Shown here one piece after another: positions 1-6,126 of a stretch of DNA of 39,507 bases. The notes beneath the pieces were generated by a model. It saw only the letters and a list, made by a program, of their open reading frames with translations. It was not told where the DNA came from and searched no databases. The position numbers and the translations under genes are program-made. The first letter of the stretch is position 1, and each line of letters opens with the position of its first letter. Source of the DNA: an uncultured Thermanaerothrix sp. (GTDB lineage: Bacteria; Chloroflexota; Anaerolineae; Anaerolineales; Anaerolineaceae); the NCBI RefSeq assembly GCF_938028735.1, contig NZ_CALIMF010000013.1:1-39507 (forward strand). The letters are read 5' to 3'.

Positions 1-277
1 TCCTCCTTTGCTTTGCAAAGATGTTGTAATTGGTGCACTTTTCTGCAAAAATCATGTAGATCGGCTTTCTATAAGCGAGCGTTTATGGTGGGGCTATCTT
101 GCTTTGGAGGGGTACCACACAGCGTAAAAATTAGCCAATACCGTTGTATTAGGCGGGTGGGGTAAAGGCTTTTGCTTTTAGGGATTCAGGGCTTTCAATA
201 GGTTCTATCCCGGGCTTTTTTCACCAAATCTCCCGCCTGTCAGTTGAGCCTGCTGTTAGCTCGCTTTTGGGGAATGA
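1..277. other. Gene-free left edge with a minus-strand Shine-Dalgarno
   Basis: No coding region is visible before the deacetylase. Bases 1-7 read AGGAGGA on the minus strand, a perfect ribosome-binding site, so a minus-strand gene probably starts just left of the window. Bases 11-20 (CTTTGCAAAG) form a perfect 10-bp palindrome. I found no convincing promoter pair for either strand here. Confidence 0.4.
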
Positions 278-1081
278 GTGAATGTTGTAATGTCGAATAT
301 ATCCCGCCGACATTTTCTAAAACTCTCATTAACCTTGATCTGTTATCCTTTTGTTGAGCCTCTTATGGATGAACTTTATGGAGGGGGAGCTATCTGGCAT
401 GGGGGTCGAGATAAGCAGGCGATTGCCTTAACGTTCGATGATTGTTACGACTACGAACTCCTGTGTGGGTTAGAGAATATTTTGGACCAAAACCCTGAGG
501 TCCATATTACATTCTTTCCTACGGGTATTGCATTGTTGAATACGTTTTCAAAATGCCAGCAATTATGGCAAAGATTTCTTGCTAAGGGTCACGAGATTGG
601 CTATCATGGCTATGATCACGCAATGCCAAGCAATCTGGGTTACCAACAGACGGTTGCAGACTTTGACAATTGGAACATGGCGCTTTCAATGGTGATGAGC
701 AGAGAGGTAAGCATACGATTTGCTCGTCCCCCATATGGTGATTTGAGCCAAAACTTCTTGCGCGTATGTCGGGAGAGGAACATCATCCCTGTTATGTGGT
801 CTGCCAATTGGAGTACATCCCATAAGACCAACTACAAGGAAGTAGAGGAAGTCCAAAATGGTGACATTGTGATTTTTCATATTCGCCATCAGGATATTGA
901 GAGCTTTGAGAACATTTTGCCCATACTCCAAAAGAAAGCCATGAGAGCAGTTGGCTTGTCCGAATTATTATTTGGGCAAGATGAAACAGTAACATCGGAA
1001 ATTCCAAGACCGGCCAGCGAAGCACAGCAAAAATCTCTTTGCGCTTACCCAGGATCCAGGCGAGATGTCTGTATAAAGTAA
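278..1081 (+). CDS. Polysaccharide deacetylase (NodB-homology) with twin-arginine-like leader
   Basis: Predicted carbohydrate esterase family 4 enzyme that removes acetyl groups from an extracellular or cell-wall polysaccharide. The NodB motifs are in order: TFDD at residues 52-55, HxxxH metal ligands at 110-114 (H-GYD-H), RPPYG at 150-154, an aromatic W174/W178 segment and a late His (IFHIRH, near 201). The N-terminus has SRRHFLKLS, a twin-arginine-like motif before a hydrophobic stretch, suggesting export or membrane anchoring. The start is uncertain: GTG 278 lies 4 bases after GGGGA (269-273), while ATG 290 gives the same protein less four residues but is 16 bases from that site. The gene stands alone and its base composition is visibly more AT-rich than most of the window, which may reflect transfer. 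Family assignment is firm; substrate is unknown. Confidence 0.82.
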   Translation: MNVVMSNISRRHFLKLSLTLICYPFVEPLMDELYGGGAIWHGGRDKQAIALTFDDCYDYELLCGLENILDQNPEVHITFFPTGIALLNTFSKCQQLWQRFLAKGHEIGYHGYDHAMPSNLGYQQTVADFDNWNMALSMVMSREVSIRFARPPYGDLSQNFLRVCRERNIIPVMWSANWSTSHKTNYKEVEEVQNGDIVIFHIRHQDIESFENILPILQKKAMRAVGLSELLFGQDETVTSEIPRPASEAQQKSLCAYPGSRRDVCIK

Positions 1082-1797
1082 AACTTCTTGTGGCGACCCT
1101 CATAGCACAGAGGCAAAACCGTCTTGTTGCTGGGTGTACATGCGGAGAATTACCAAGGTGGGATCTCGGGCAAGGGGTCTTACACGTCCAGCCGTTTCTG
1201 CTAACACCAACTGTTGGGTTGCTCTTTTTGCAACTTTGGTTTTGCGCAATCTTTCAAACCTGAATTTACTACCCTTCCCTTTGCGGGTGGGAACGATCCT
1301 TCTTTACCATGTCGCGAATGCGCGGAGGCGATTCCTCTCCTCCGGTTCTGAAAGTGGGTTGACGTAGCGAGTCATCCTCGCAGGCACGCATTTGGTTGGT
1401 CCTGCCTAATCCAAAATGCAAATGTGACGGGCGATTGGTGACAATTGTCACTATTGACGACTTGGAAGTAGAAGATAAAATTGGCATTCGATAGTTTGAA
1501 TATTATGTGAGGGAAGGCTTTCCTTAAAAAGCCACGAGGCCAATTTTTTAGGCCTCTAACCGAAAAATAAATTGGATGTGTTGAGCAGGCGTGGAAACTG
1601 CCCATCTAGATCATTGCATTTATTGTGAAGGGTTGAGGCAGTGTGAGCCACATCAGGAATTTTCCAAGTTTCATCTAGGAGGAAAAAATCGCCCTGTGCC
1701 CACGAAATGTCGAGCCCACTATGGCAAGTCGAGGTAAAGCCCGCCCGAATGGGGGCGCGCAAGATCTAAACCCCCAATCATGACATCTATCTCTTAT
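1082..1797. other. Long intergenic region with weak hairpins only
   Basis: About 0.7 kb with no gene I can support. Short open frames here have no recognisable motifs or ribosome-binding sites. Weak dyads are visible: GTTGC/GCAAC at 1218-1234 with a T-rich loop, GGCTTT/AAAGCC at 1516-1533 and GAGGCC/GGCCTC at 1536-1556. None is followed by a convincing U-tract. No tRNA-like T-arm was found. Confidence 0.5.
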
Positions 1798-1807
1798 GGA
1801 GGACCCA

Positions 1808-2017
1808 ATGGCTCAAAACTGGTATCCCATTATCAATGAAGCGTTGTGTGCAAATTGCAACAGTTGCGTGGATTTCTGCCCTAATGGGGTATATGTGGCC
1901 GGGGATTTCCACCCCCTGGTGGTAAATCCCGAAAACTGCGTCGAATTCTGTCGGGGCTGTTCGAAGATTTGTCCCAATGATGCCATCACTTATTTTGGCG
2001 ATAATCACAAACAATAG
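1808..2017 (+). CDS. Small 2x[4Fe-4S] ferredoxin
   Basis: A 69-residue dicluster ferredoxin, presumably a soluble electron carrier. The first cluster motif is CANCNSC...CP (CxxCxxCxxxCP). The second is CVEFCRGCSKICP, whose first gap is three residues rather than the usual two. I chose ATG 1808 over an upstream ATG at 1796 because GGAGGA (1798-1803) sits 4 bases before it and because the resulting N-terminus (MAQ) matches the next protein. The next gene starts 9 bases downstream, so the two are almost certainly co-transcribed. That partner is an HdrA-N-like protein, so I infer that the ferredoxin exchanges electrons with a heterodisulfide-reductase-type system encoded elsewhere. No redox partner enzyme lies in this operon. 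Confidence 0.85.
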   Translation: MAQNWYPIINEALCANCNSCVDFCPNGVYVAGDFHPLVVNPENCVEFCRGCSKICPNDAITYFGDNHKQ

Positions 2018-2026
2018 GAGGTCAAC

Positions 2027-2383
2027 ATGGCTCAAAAAGGTTTGTTGATGTGTGTATGTCAGGGCACTTGCCCTTCTTTTCAGAAAATGAATATCTTTGA
2101 CGTGGCCAATGCGATTCGCCGTGAGAATTTGATTGATTATGTGGCCATTCACCCGCAGTTGTGCTCTACCGATGGGGATAAGTTCCTCACCACCTTGCTC
2201 AAGGGCGATATGACCGATAAATTGTACATCGCCGCTTGCGATCCGACCATGCAGGTCAAGATGTTCCGTGATGCGCTGGAGGCTGCCGGTTTCGATAAAA
2301 ACAATATCCAAGGGGTGGATATTCGCAATATGACCACCGAACAGGCGGTTGCGGCCATCGAAGCGATGATTAAGAGCGAGTAA
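2027..2383 (+). CDS. Stand-alone HdrA N-terminal-like Cys domain protein
   Basis: A 118-residue protein resembling the N-terminal domain of heterodisulfide reductase subunit A. It has an N-terminal CVCQGTC Cys cluster, then LCSTDG, then IAACDPTMQ followed by FRDALEAAGF and a final helix. This matches the HdrA order of C-x-C, LCS/TCS-x2-G, and AACxPxxxxxxFRxALExAG. In full-length HdrA this part precedes the flavin-binding domain and carries cysteines that help bind an Fe-S cluster. Here nothing follows it: the gene ends at a stop and a strong hairpin lies just downstream. The start is well supported by TAGGAGG before ATG 2027. It shares an operon and the MAQ N-terminus with the ferredoxin. The function is unknown; a detached electron-transfer or scaffold module is an inference. 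Confidence 0.7.
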   Translation: MAQKGLLMCVCQGTCPSFQKMNIFDVANAIRRENLIDYVAIHPQLCSTDGDKFLTTLLKGDMTDKLYIAACDPTMQVKMFRDALEAAGFDKNNIQGVDIRNMTTEQAVAAIEAMIKSE

Positions 2384-2401
2384 ATCCGGCTAATCCCTTT
2401 A

Positions 2402-2430
2402 GGCAGTGGGGGATTGGCTCCCCCACTGCC
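2402..2430 (+). terminator. Strong stem-loop after the ferredoxin/HdrA-N operon
   Basis: A perfect 11-bp inverted repeat (GGCAGTGGGGG at 2402-2412, complement at 2420-2430) with a 7-base loop, 19 bases after the stop codon. No U-tract follows, so it may act as a weak terminator or an RNA 3'-end stabiliser. Confidence 0.6.
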
Positions 2431-2627
2431 GGCACGGGGGAAGCGAGGCGAGATCGCCGTTGGGTGCAGGCTTTAGCAGATTGCTTTTCTGACGTGATGG
2501 TGACCGCTGTTTTGATCGTTGGTGAGAAAGTCGTTATCGCGGCTTGAACCGGATCGCGCTGGTATTGCTAAGGGTGCTGAAGGGGCAAGTTGTTTAGATC
2601 AGAACATCACGCTGCGAGGGGCCCCCT

Positions 2628-3383
2628 ATGTCCATGACCACTTATGTGATCAGTGCGCTCCTGGTTTTCGTGTTTTCGGGTCTTTTAGGCATGGCCGGTT
2701 TGGGGGCTGCCTTTTTGTTCGTCCCCTTGTTTTATTACTTGGGGATACCCCTGGCCGAAGCTACTCCCACCGCTTTGCTGCTCAATGTGGTTAGCCTGGC
2801 GTTTGCTGCTGTTAACTACTGGCGTGGTCAGCTGATTAACTGGCGGGTGGGGCTACCGGTGTTACTTATGGCAGTAATCCTCTCGCCTCTGGGGGCGAGG
2901 TTGTCGGCTTCGGTCAACAAGAGCCTGTTGTTGGGCATGTTTGCTGCTTTTCTGGTCTTTGCAGGGTTCATGATGCTTTTCTATAAAGCCAGGCCGCGCG
3001 GGCAACCCTTAAGTCGCTTGGTTGAGGTGGGCTCTGGGATCGGAGCAGGCAGTGCGGCCGGCTTTCTCGGTGGGCTGCTGGGGGTAGGGGGCGGAAACTT
3101 CGTCTTGCCGGTACTCACCTGGTTGGGATTGGATACCAAGGTGGCGGCTGGAACGACCTCTCTGGTGGTGGTTTTCTCTTCGCTGTCTGGATTTCTTGGT
3201 CATGCCACTATGACCAGTTTGGACCCGTGGTTTGTGGGGGTCACGGCCATCATGGCAGGCAGCGGTTCTATGGTCGGTTCCCAGTTGATGAAAACAAAGA
3301 TCTCCAGCGCCCAACTGAAAAAGGTCATTGGTGTGCTTCTGTGGGGCATCGCCATTAAGATCGTTTTAGATCTCCTCGGGTAA
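2628..3383 (+). CDS. TauE/SafE family membrane permease
   Basis: A 251-residue integral membrane protein of the TauE/SafE (DUF81) family, whose members are thought to move sulfite, sulfonates or related organic anions across the membrane. Two internally similar halves are visible: the first has GLLGMAGLGAAF...LGIPLAEATPTA near residues 18-50, and the second has GGLLGVGGGNFVLPVL...GLDTKVAAGTTS near 145-175. The paired G-rich turns and the T/S-A-x-T signature are typical, and about eight hydrophobic segments can be read. ATG 2628 is followed two codons later by a second ATG; no strong ribosome-binding site precedes either. The neighbours (metB, ferredoxin/HdrA-N) make a sulfur-related anion plausible, but this is guilt by association only. 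Confidence 0.8.
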   Translation: MSMTTYVISALLVFVFSGLLGMAGLGAAFLFVPLFYYLGIPLAEATPTALLLNVVSLAFAAVNYWRGQLINWRVGLPVLLMAVILSPLGARLSASVNKSLLLGMFAAFLVFAGFMMLFYKARPRGQPLSRLVEVGSGIGAGSAAGFLGGLLGVGGGNFVLPVLTWLGLDTKVAAGTTSLVVVFSSLSGFLGHATMTSLDPWFVGVTAIMAGSGSMVGSQLMKTKISSAQLKKVIGVLLWGIAIKIVLDLLG

Positions 3384-3602
3384 AAGTCGGAACAAGGACA
3401 TGATCACCGCCAACGCCGATAGCTGAGGCTTGCCAGCCCGTGGAACGGGTGCAGGCACGCATGCGTCCGTGCGCCTTGATGGGCTCCAATCCAGTCACCT
3501 CAGACCCCATTGGCTTGGCTGAATCCACGGGGTTTGTACAACTTTGACAGCTTGGTTTCTCCTTCCTGCCGAATTCGCTTCCAAATTTGTGCCCCAATAG
3601 TA
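3384..3602. other. Short gene-free spacer
   Basis: No gene or convincing site seen. A perfect TTGACA at 3544-3549 has no matching -10 at 15-19 bases. Confidence 0.5.
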
Positions 3603-3630
3603 TTGACTTTTGGCGCATTCTGCCTATAAT
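3603..3630 (+). promoter_or_regulatory. Near-consensus sigma-70 promoter of the metB leader
   Basis: TTGACT at 3603-3608 and TATAAT at 3625-3630, separated by 16 bases. Transcription should begin near 3637, about 20 bases before the leader ORF and about 238 bases before metB. Confidence 0.85.
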
Positions 3631-3657
3631 CAGGCGCAAGAGGTCACGATTGAGAGC

Positions 3658-3777
3658 ATGAGTATCCAATTCGCAGGCGCTGCTTTATTTCTTTTGATGG
3701 CCATGGGGATGATGATGGCGATGGTCATGCGCCGCTTTTCCCGGCAGGCAGCGCTTGCGGAGGGAAAAGTGATCTAA
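3658..3777 (+). CDS. Met-rich leader peptide of the metB attenuator
   Basis: A 39-codon ORF whose middle reads LLMAMGMMMAMVMRRF. Met occupies positions 14, 16, 18, 19, 20, 22 and 24: seven Met codons in eleven. It starts about 20 bases after the predicted transcription start and ends (TAA 3775-3777) before the terminator hairpin. The ribosome-binding site is poor: AGAGG at 3639-3643 is 14 bases away, and GAGAG sits almost on the start. Its Met codons lie in the loop between the two arms of a 14-bp helix, and part of its 3' end forms the antiterminator arm, as in classical amino-acid leader peptides. The product is presumably not functional as a protein. The alternative is a genuine small hydrophobic membrane protein that happens to be Met-rich; the RNA helices argue against that. 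Confidence 0.75.
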   Translation: MSIQFAGAALFLLMAMGMMMAMVMRRFSRQAALAEGKVI

Positions 3778-3842
3778 ATCCTTATCCCTGAAACGCAAGT
3801 GGAGTCAACCAACGGGCTGCCTGCCAACGAAGGCAGCCCGTT
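3672..3842 (+). promoter_or_regulatory. Probable methionine-codon transcription attenuator
   Basis: Three mutually exclusive helices can be paired by hand. Helix 1:2 joins 3672-3685 to 3746-3759: 14 bp, of which 12 are Watson-Crick and two G-U (3676-3755, 3684-3747). Helix 2:3, the antiterminator, joins 3743-3752 to 3816-3825: a perfect 10 bp. Helix 3:4, the terminator, joins 3811-3822 to 3831-3842: a perfect 12 bp. Inferred logic: a ribosome stalled on the Met codons (3697-3729) blocks arm 1, freeing arm 2 to pair with arm 3, so RNA polymerase reads into metB. With ample Met-tRNA, the ribosome runs through arm 2 and the terminator forms; without translation, 1:2 forms and so does the terminator. 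Confidence 0.78.
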
Positions 3843-3848
3843 CTGTTT
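3811..3848 (+). terminator. Attenuator terminator upstream of metB
   Basis: Twelve-bp stem (AACGGGCTGCCT at 3811-3822, complement at 3831-3842) with an 8-base loop, followed by CTGTTT. The U-tract is modest. It ends about 15 bases before the metB ribosome-binding site. Confidence 0.75.
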
Positions 3849-3874
3849 ATCCCTAATCCTCTGGAGGTGATCCC

Positions 3875-5125
3875 ATGGCTCAAGTTTCTATCCCCTCAAC
3901 CACCCTCTCTACCCTGGAAGATGCCCCCACGGCCTCAGAATGGGGCGAATCCACCTGTGCCATCCATGCTGGGAGCGCGCGCTGTAAGCCCTACCATGCC
4001 CTCATTGAGCCCCTGGTGCAAACGGCCACCTACACCTTCCGCAACAGCCAGGAGGTGGTGGCCTATCAAGAAGCGCACACGCGCGGGCTACCCACCGACC
4101 GGCTGGAGTATGGACGCTATGGCAATCCCACGGTGGCTGCCTGTGAGGCGCGCGTGGCGGCTCTGGAGCACGCCGATGCCGCCATTCAATTTGCGTCGGG
4201 CATGGCGGCGATTACCACCACTCTGCTGGCCCTCTTACAGCAGGGCGACCATCTCATCATGACCGATGACTGTTACCGTCGCACCCGCCAGTTTTGTCTG
4301 GAGGTATTGCCACGGCTGGGCATTACCACCACGATCGTGCCTCTCGGGGATTATGCAGCGCTAGAATCTGCTATCCAGCCCAATACCCGCCTCTTGCTTT
4401 CTGAAACCCCTACTAACCCTTACCTGCGTGTCCTGGATGTGGAACGCTTTGCTGAGATTGCCCGCCGCCACGGGTTGATCAGCGTCGTAGATAGCACCTT
4501 TGCTACTCCCTTCAACTTGCGTCCCTTGGATTGGGGGATAGACCTGGTCATCCACTCCGCCACCAAATATCTGGGTGGGCACAACGATCTACTGGCCGGG
4601 TTTGTGGCCGGACGCGCCGAGTGGGTGACCCCAGTGCGCGAATTGCACAATATCCTTGGCGCTACCCCTGATCCGCACAACGCTTACCTGCTGCTGCGCG
4701 GCCTCAAGACGCTCAGTCTGCGGGTCATCCGTCACAATGAGAACGGTCAACGTGTGGCGGAGTTCTTAGCGGGGCACCCGGAAGTGGAACAGGTGTGGTA
4801 CCCGGGTTTGCCCTCCCATCCTGACTACGCCGTGGCCCAAGCACAGATGAAGGGCTTTGGTGGGGTCGTCTCGTTCACCGTGCGCGGCGATCTCTGGCGT
4901 ACCGCGCGCTTTATTGATCGCCTGCAAATTCCCTATATCTCGCCCTCGTTGGGAGGGACTGAAAGCCTAGTCATCCAGCCAGCGTTGATGTCGTATTACG
5001 ATGTGCCACCCGAGGAGCGCCGCCGCTTGGGCATCCGGGATAACCTGGTGCGTCTCTCGCTGGGGCTGGAGGACGCCGATGACCTAATAGCGGATCTGCG
5101 CCAGGCACTCGATGGTCTTGAATAA
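3875..5125 (+). CDS. metB: Cystathionine gamma-synthase, plant-like type
   Basis: PLP enzyme of the Cys/Met metabolism family, predicted to join an activated homoserine ester and cysteine into cystathionine, the committed step of trans-sulfuration to methionine. Visible motifs: YGRYGNPT near residues 79-86, FASGMAA at 106-112, TDDCYRRTRQF near 130, ETPTNPYLR at 177-185, DSTFATP at 206-212, and SATKYLGGHND with the PLP lysine K231. The C-terminal half has LHNILG, LLLRGLKTL, IPYISPSLGG, ESLVIQPA and MSYYDVP, which I recognise as close to plant cystathionine gamma-synthase from memory. At 416 residues it is normal family length. GGAGGTGA at 3863-3870 precedes ATG 3875 by 4 bases. The Met-rich attenuator upstream independently supports a methionine role. 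O-acetylhomoserine sulfhydrylase or a gamma-lyase remain alternatives within the family. Confidence 0.85.
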   Translation: MAQVSIPSTTLSTLEDAPTASEWGESTCAIHAGSARCKPYHALIEPLVQTATYTFRNSQEVVAYQEAHTRGLPTDRLEYGRYGNPTVAACEARVAALEHADAAIQFASGMAAITTTLLALLQQGDHLIMTDDCYRRTRQFCLEVLPRLGITTTIVPLGDYAALESAIQPNTRLLLSETPTNPYLRVLDVERFAEIARRHGLISVVDSTFATPFNLRPLDWGIDLVIHSATKYLGGHNDLLAGFVAGRAEWVTPVRELHNILGATPDPHNAYLLLRGLKTLSLRVIRHNENGQRVAEFLAGHPEVEQVWYPGLPSHPDYAVAQAQMKGFGGVVSFTVRGDLWRTARFIDRLQIPYISPSLGGTESLVIQPALMSYYDVPPEERRRLGIRDNLVRLSLGLEDADDLIADLRQALDGLE

Positions 5126-5164
5126 GATAAAACCGACAAATTTCATTCGGTTCGCCATAAAAAC

Positions 5165-5192
5165 TTGACAAAGCGCTGCTTTCGTTGATAAT
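5165..5192 (+). promoter_or_regulatory. Promoter of the CBS genes
   Basis: TTGACA at 5165-5170 and GATAAT at 5187-5192 with a 16-base spacer, about 45 bases before the first CBS gene and 40 bases after metB. Confidence 0.75.
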
Positions 5193-5236
5193 CAATGTAA
5201 AGTTGGCTCGACCCCACGCGATGGAGGAACGCAGCG

Positions 5237-5680
5237 ATGGCGATTGTCAAGAACTTGCTCGATAACAAAGGCCGGCAGGTCTGGTCGGTGACGCCACAAA
5301 CCCCCTTGCGCGAGACGTTGAAACTGATGGCCGAGAAAAACATCGGTGCCGTGCTGGTGCTAGAGCAGGGCAAGATTGTGGGCATTTTCTCTGAACGCGA
5401 TTACGCGCGTTATGCTGCCAGCCGTGAGTCGCTCTTGCTGGATGAACCGGTAGGTAATTTCATGACCCGGTCGGTGTATTATGTCAGCCCCCAGCAAACG
5501 GTGGAAGAGTGCATGGCGCTGATGACCGCCAAGCACATCCGTCACCTACCAGTGCTGGAAGACGATCAATTGGTTGGCGTTATCTCCATTGGCGATGTGG
5601 TCAAACAGTTGCTGGAAGAAAAAGAGATCACCATCCAGAGTTTGGAGAATTACATTCGCGGCCGCACGCACACCATTTAG
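5237..5680 (+). CDS. CBS-domain pair protein (first of a tandem)
   Basis: A 147-residue protein consisting only of two CBS motifs (a Bateman module). CBS 1 spans about residues 15-70 (VTPQTPLRETLKLM, IGAVLVLEQG, IVGIFSERDYARY). CBS 2 spans about 78-135 (MTRSVYYVSPQQTVEECMALM, HIRHLPVLEDD, LVGVISIGDVVK). Such proteins usually bind adenine nucleotides and regulate a partner by energy state; no partner domain is fused here. GGAGG at 5223-5227 supports ATG 5237, and a promoter lies directly upstream. A close paralogue begins 11 bases after the stop, so the two are co-transcribed and could form heteromers. The partner protein is not evident from the neighbourhood. Confidence 0.9.
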   Translation: MAIVKNLLDNKGRQVWSVTPQTPLRETLKLMAEKNIGAVLVLEQGKIVGIFSERDYARYAASRESLLLDEPVGNFMTRSVYYVSPQQTVEECMALMTAKHIRHLPVLEDDQLVGVISIGDVVKQLLEEKEITIQSLENYIRGRTHTI

Positions 5681-5691
5681 GGATAAGGGCC

Positions 5692-6126
5692 ATGGGGATT
5701 GTCCGTCAGTTACTTGAAGATAAATCGTGCCAGGTGTGGTATGTAACGCCATCGTCAAGTGTCCTGGAGGCGCTGAAACTGATGGCTGAGAAGCGCATTG
5801 GGGCCGTGGTGGTCGTTGAAGGCGGCAAGATTGTGGGCATCTTTTCGGAGCGCGATTTTGCTCGCAAGGCCATCAGCGGGCAGATCACCATGCACACCCC
5901 GGTGCGCGAGATCATGGTCTCTCCGGTTTACTATGTTACCCCCGACCAGACGGTGGAAGACTGCATGGTCTTGATGACCCAGCACCGTTTCCGCCATTTA
6001 CCCGTGCTTGAAGATAATCAATTGGTTGGGATCATCTCAATTGGAGATGTAGTCAAGCGCTTACTGGTGGAAAAGGATGCCGAAATCAAGAGCTTGGAAG
6101 ACTACATTTGGGTCAACATGATTTAA
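5692..6126 (+). CDS. CBS-domain pair protein (second of a tandem)
   Basis: A 144-residue paralogue of the preceding protein with the same two CBS motifs in register (VTPSSSVLEALKLMAEK, IVGIFSERDFARK, VYYVTPDQTVEDCMVLM, FRHLPVLEDNQLVGIISIGDVVK). The open frame extends upstream into the first gene, but ATG 5692 aligns with the paralogue's N-terminus (MGIVRQLLEDK against MAIVKNLLDNK) and is preceded by AAGGG. It is a tandem duplication with substantial divergence. Its 3' end overlaps the putative TTG start of the downstream methyltransferase by 19 bases, so all three may be one operon. Confidence 0.88.
   Translation: MGIVRQLLEDKSCQVWYVTPSSSVLEALKLMAEKRIGAVVVVEGGKIVGIFSERDFARKAISGQITMHTPVREIMVSPVYYVTPDQTVEDCMVLMTQHRFRHLPVLEDNQLVGIISIGDVVKRLLVEKDAEIKSLEDYIWVNMI

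Noticed and set aside
1039..1367. Short plus-strand frames after the deacetylase.
   Set aside because: No ribosome-binding site, no motifs, and they overlap one another in different frames.
1787..2311. A 174-codon minus-strand frame opposite the ferredoxin and HdrA-N genes.
   Set aside because: The plus-strand proteins have Cys cluster motifs and strong ribosome-binding sites; the antisense frame has neither.
3544..3549. Perfect TTGACA upstream of the metB leader promoter.
   Set aside because: No -10-like hexamer at 15-19 bases downstream.
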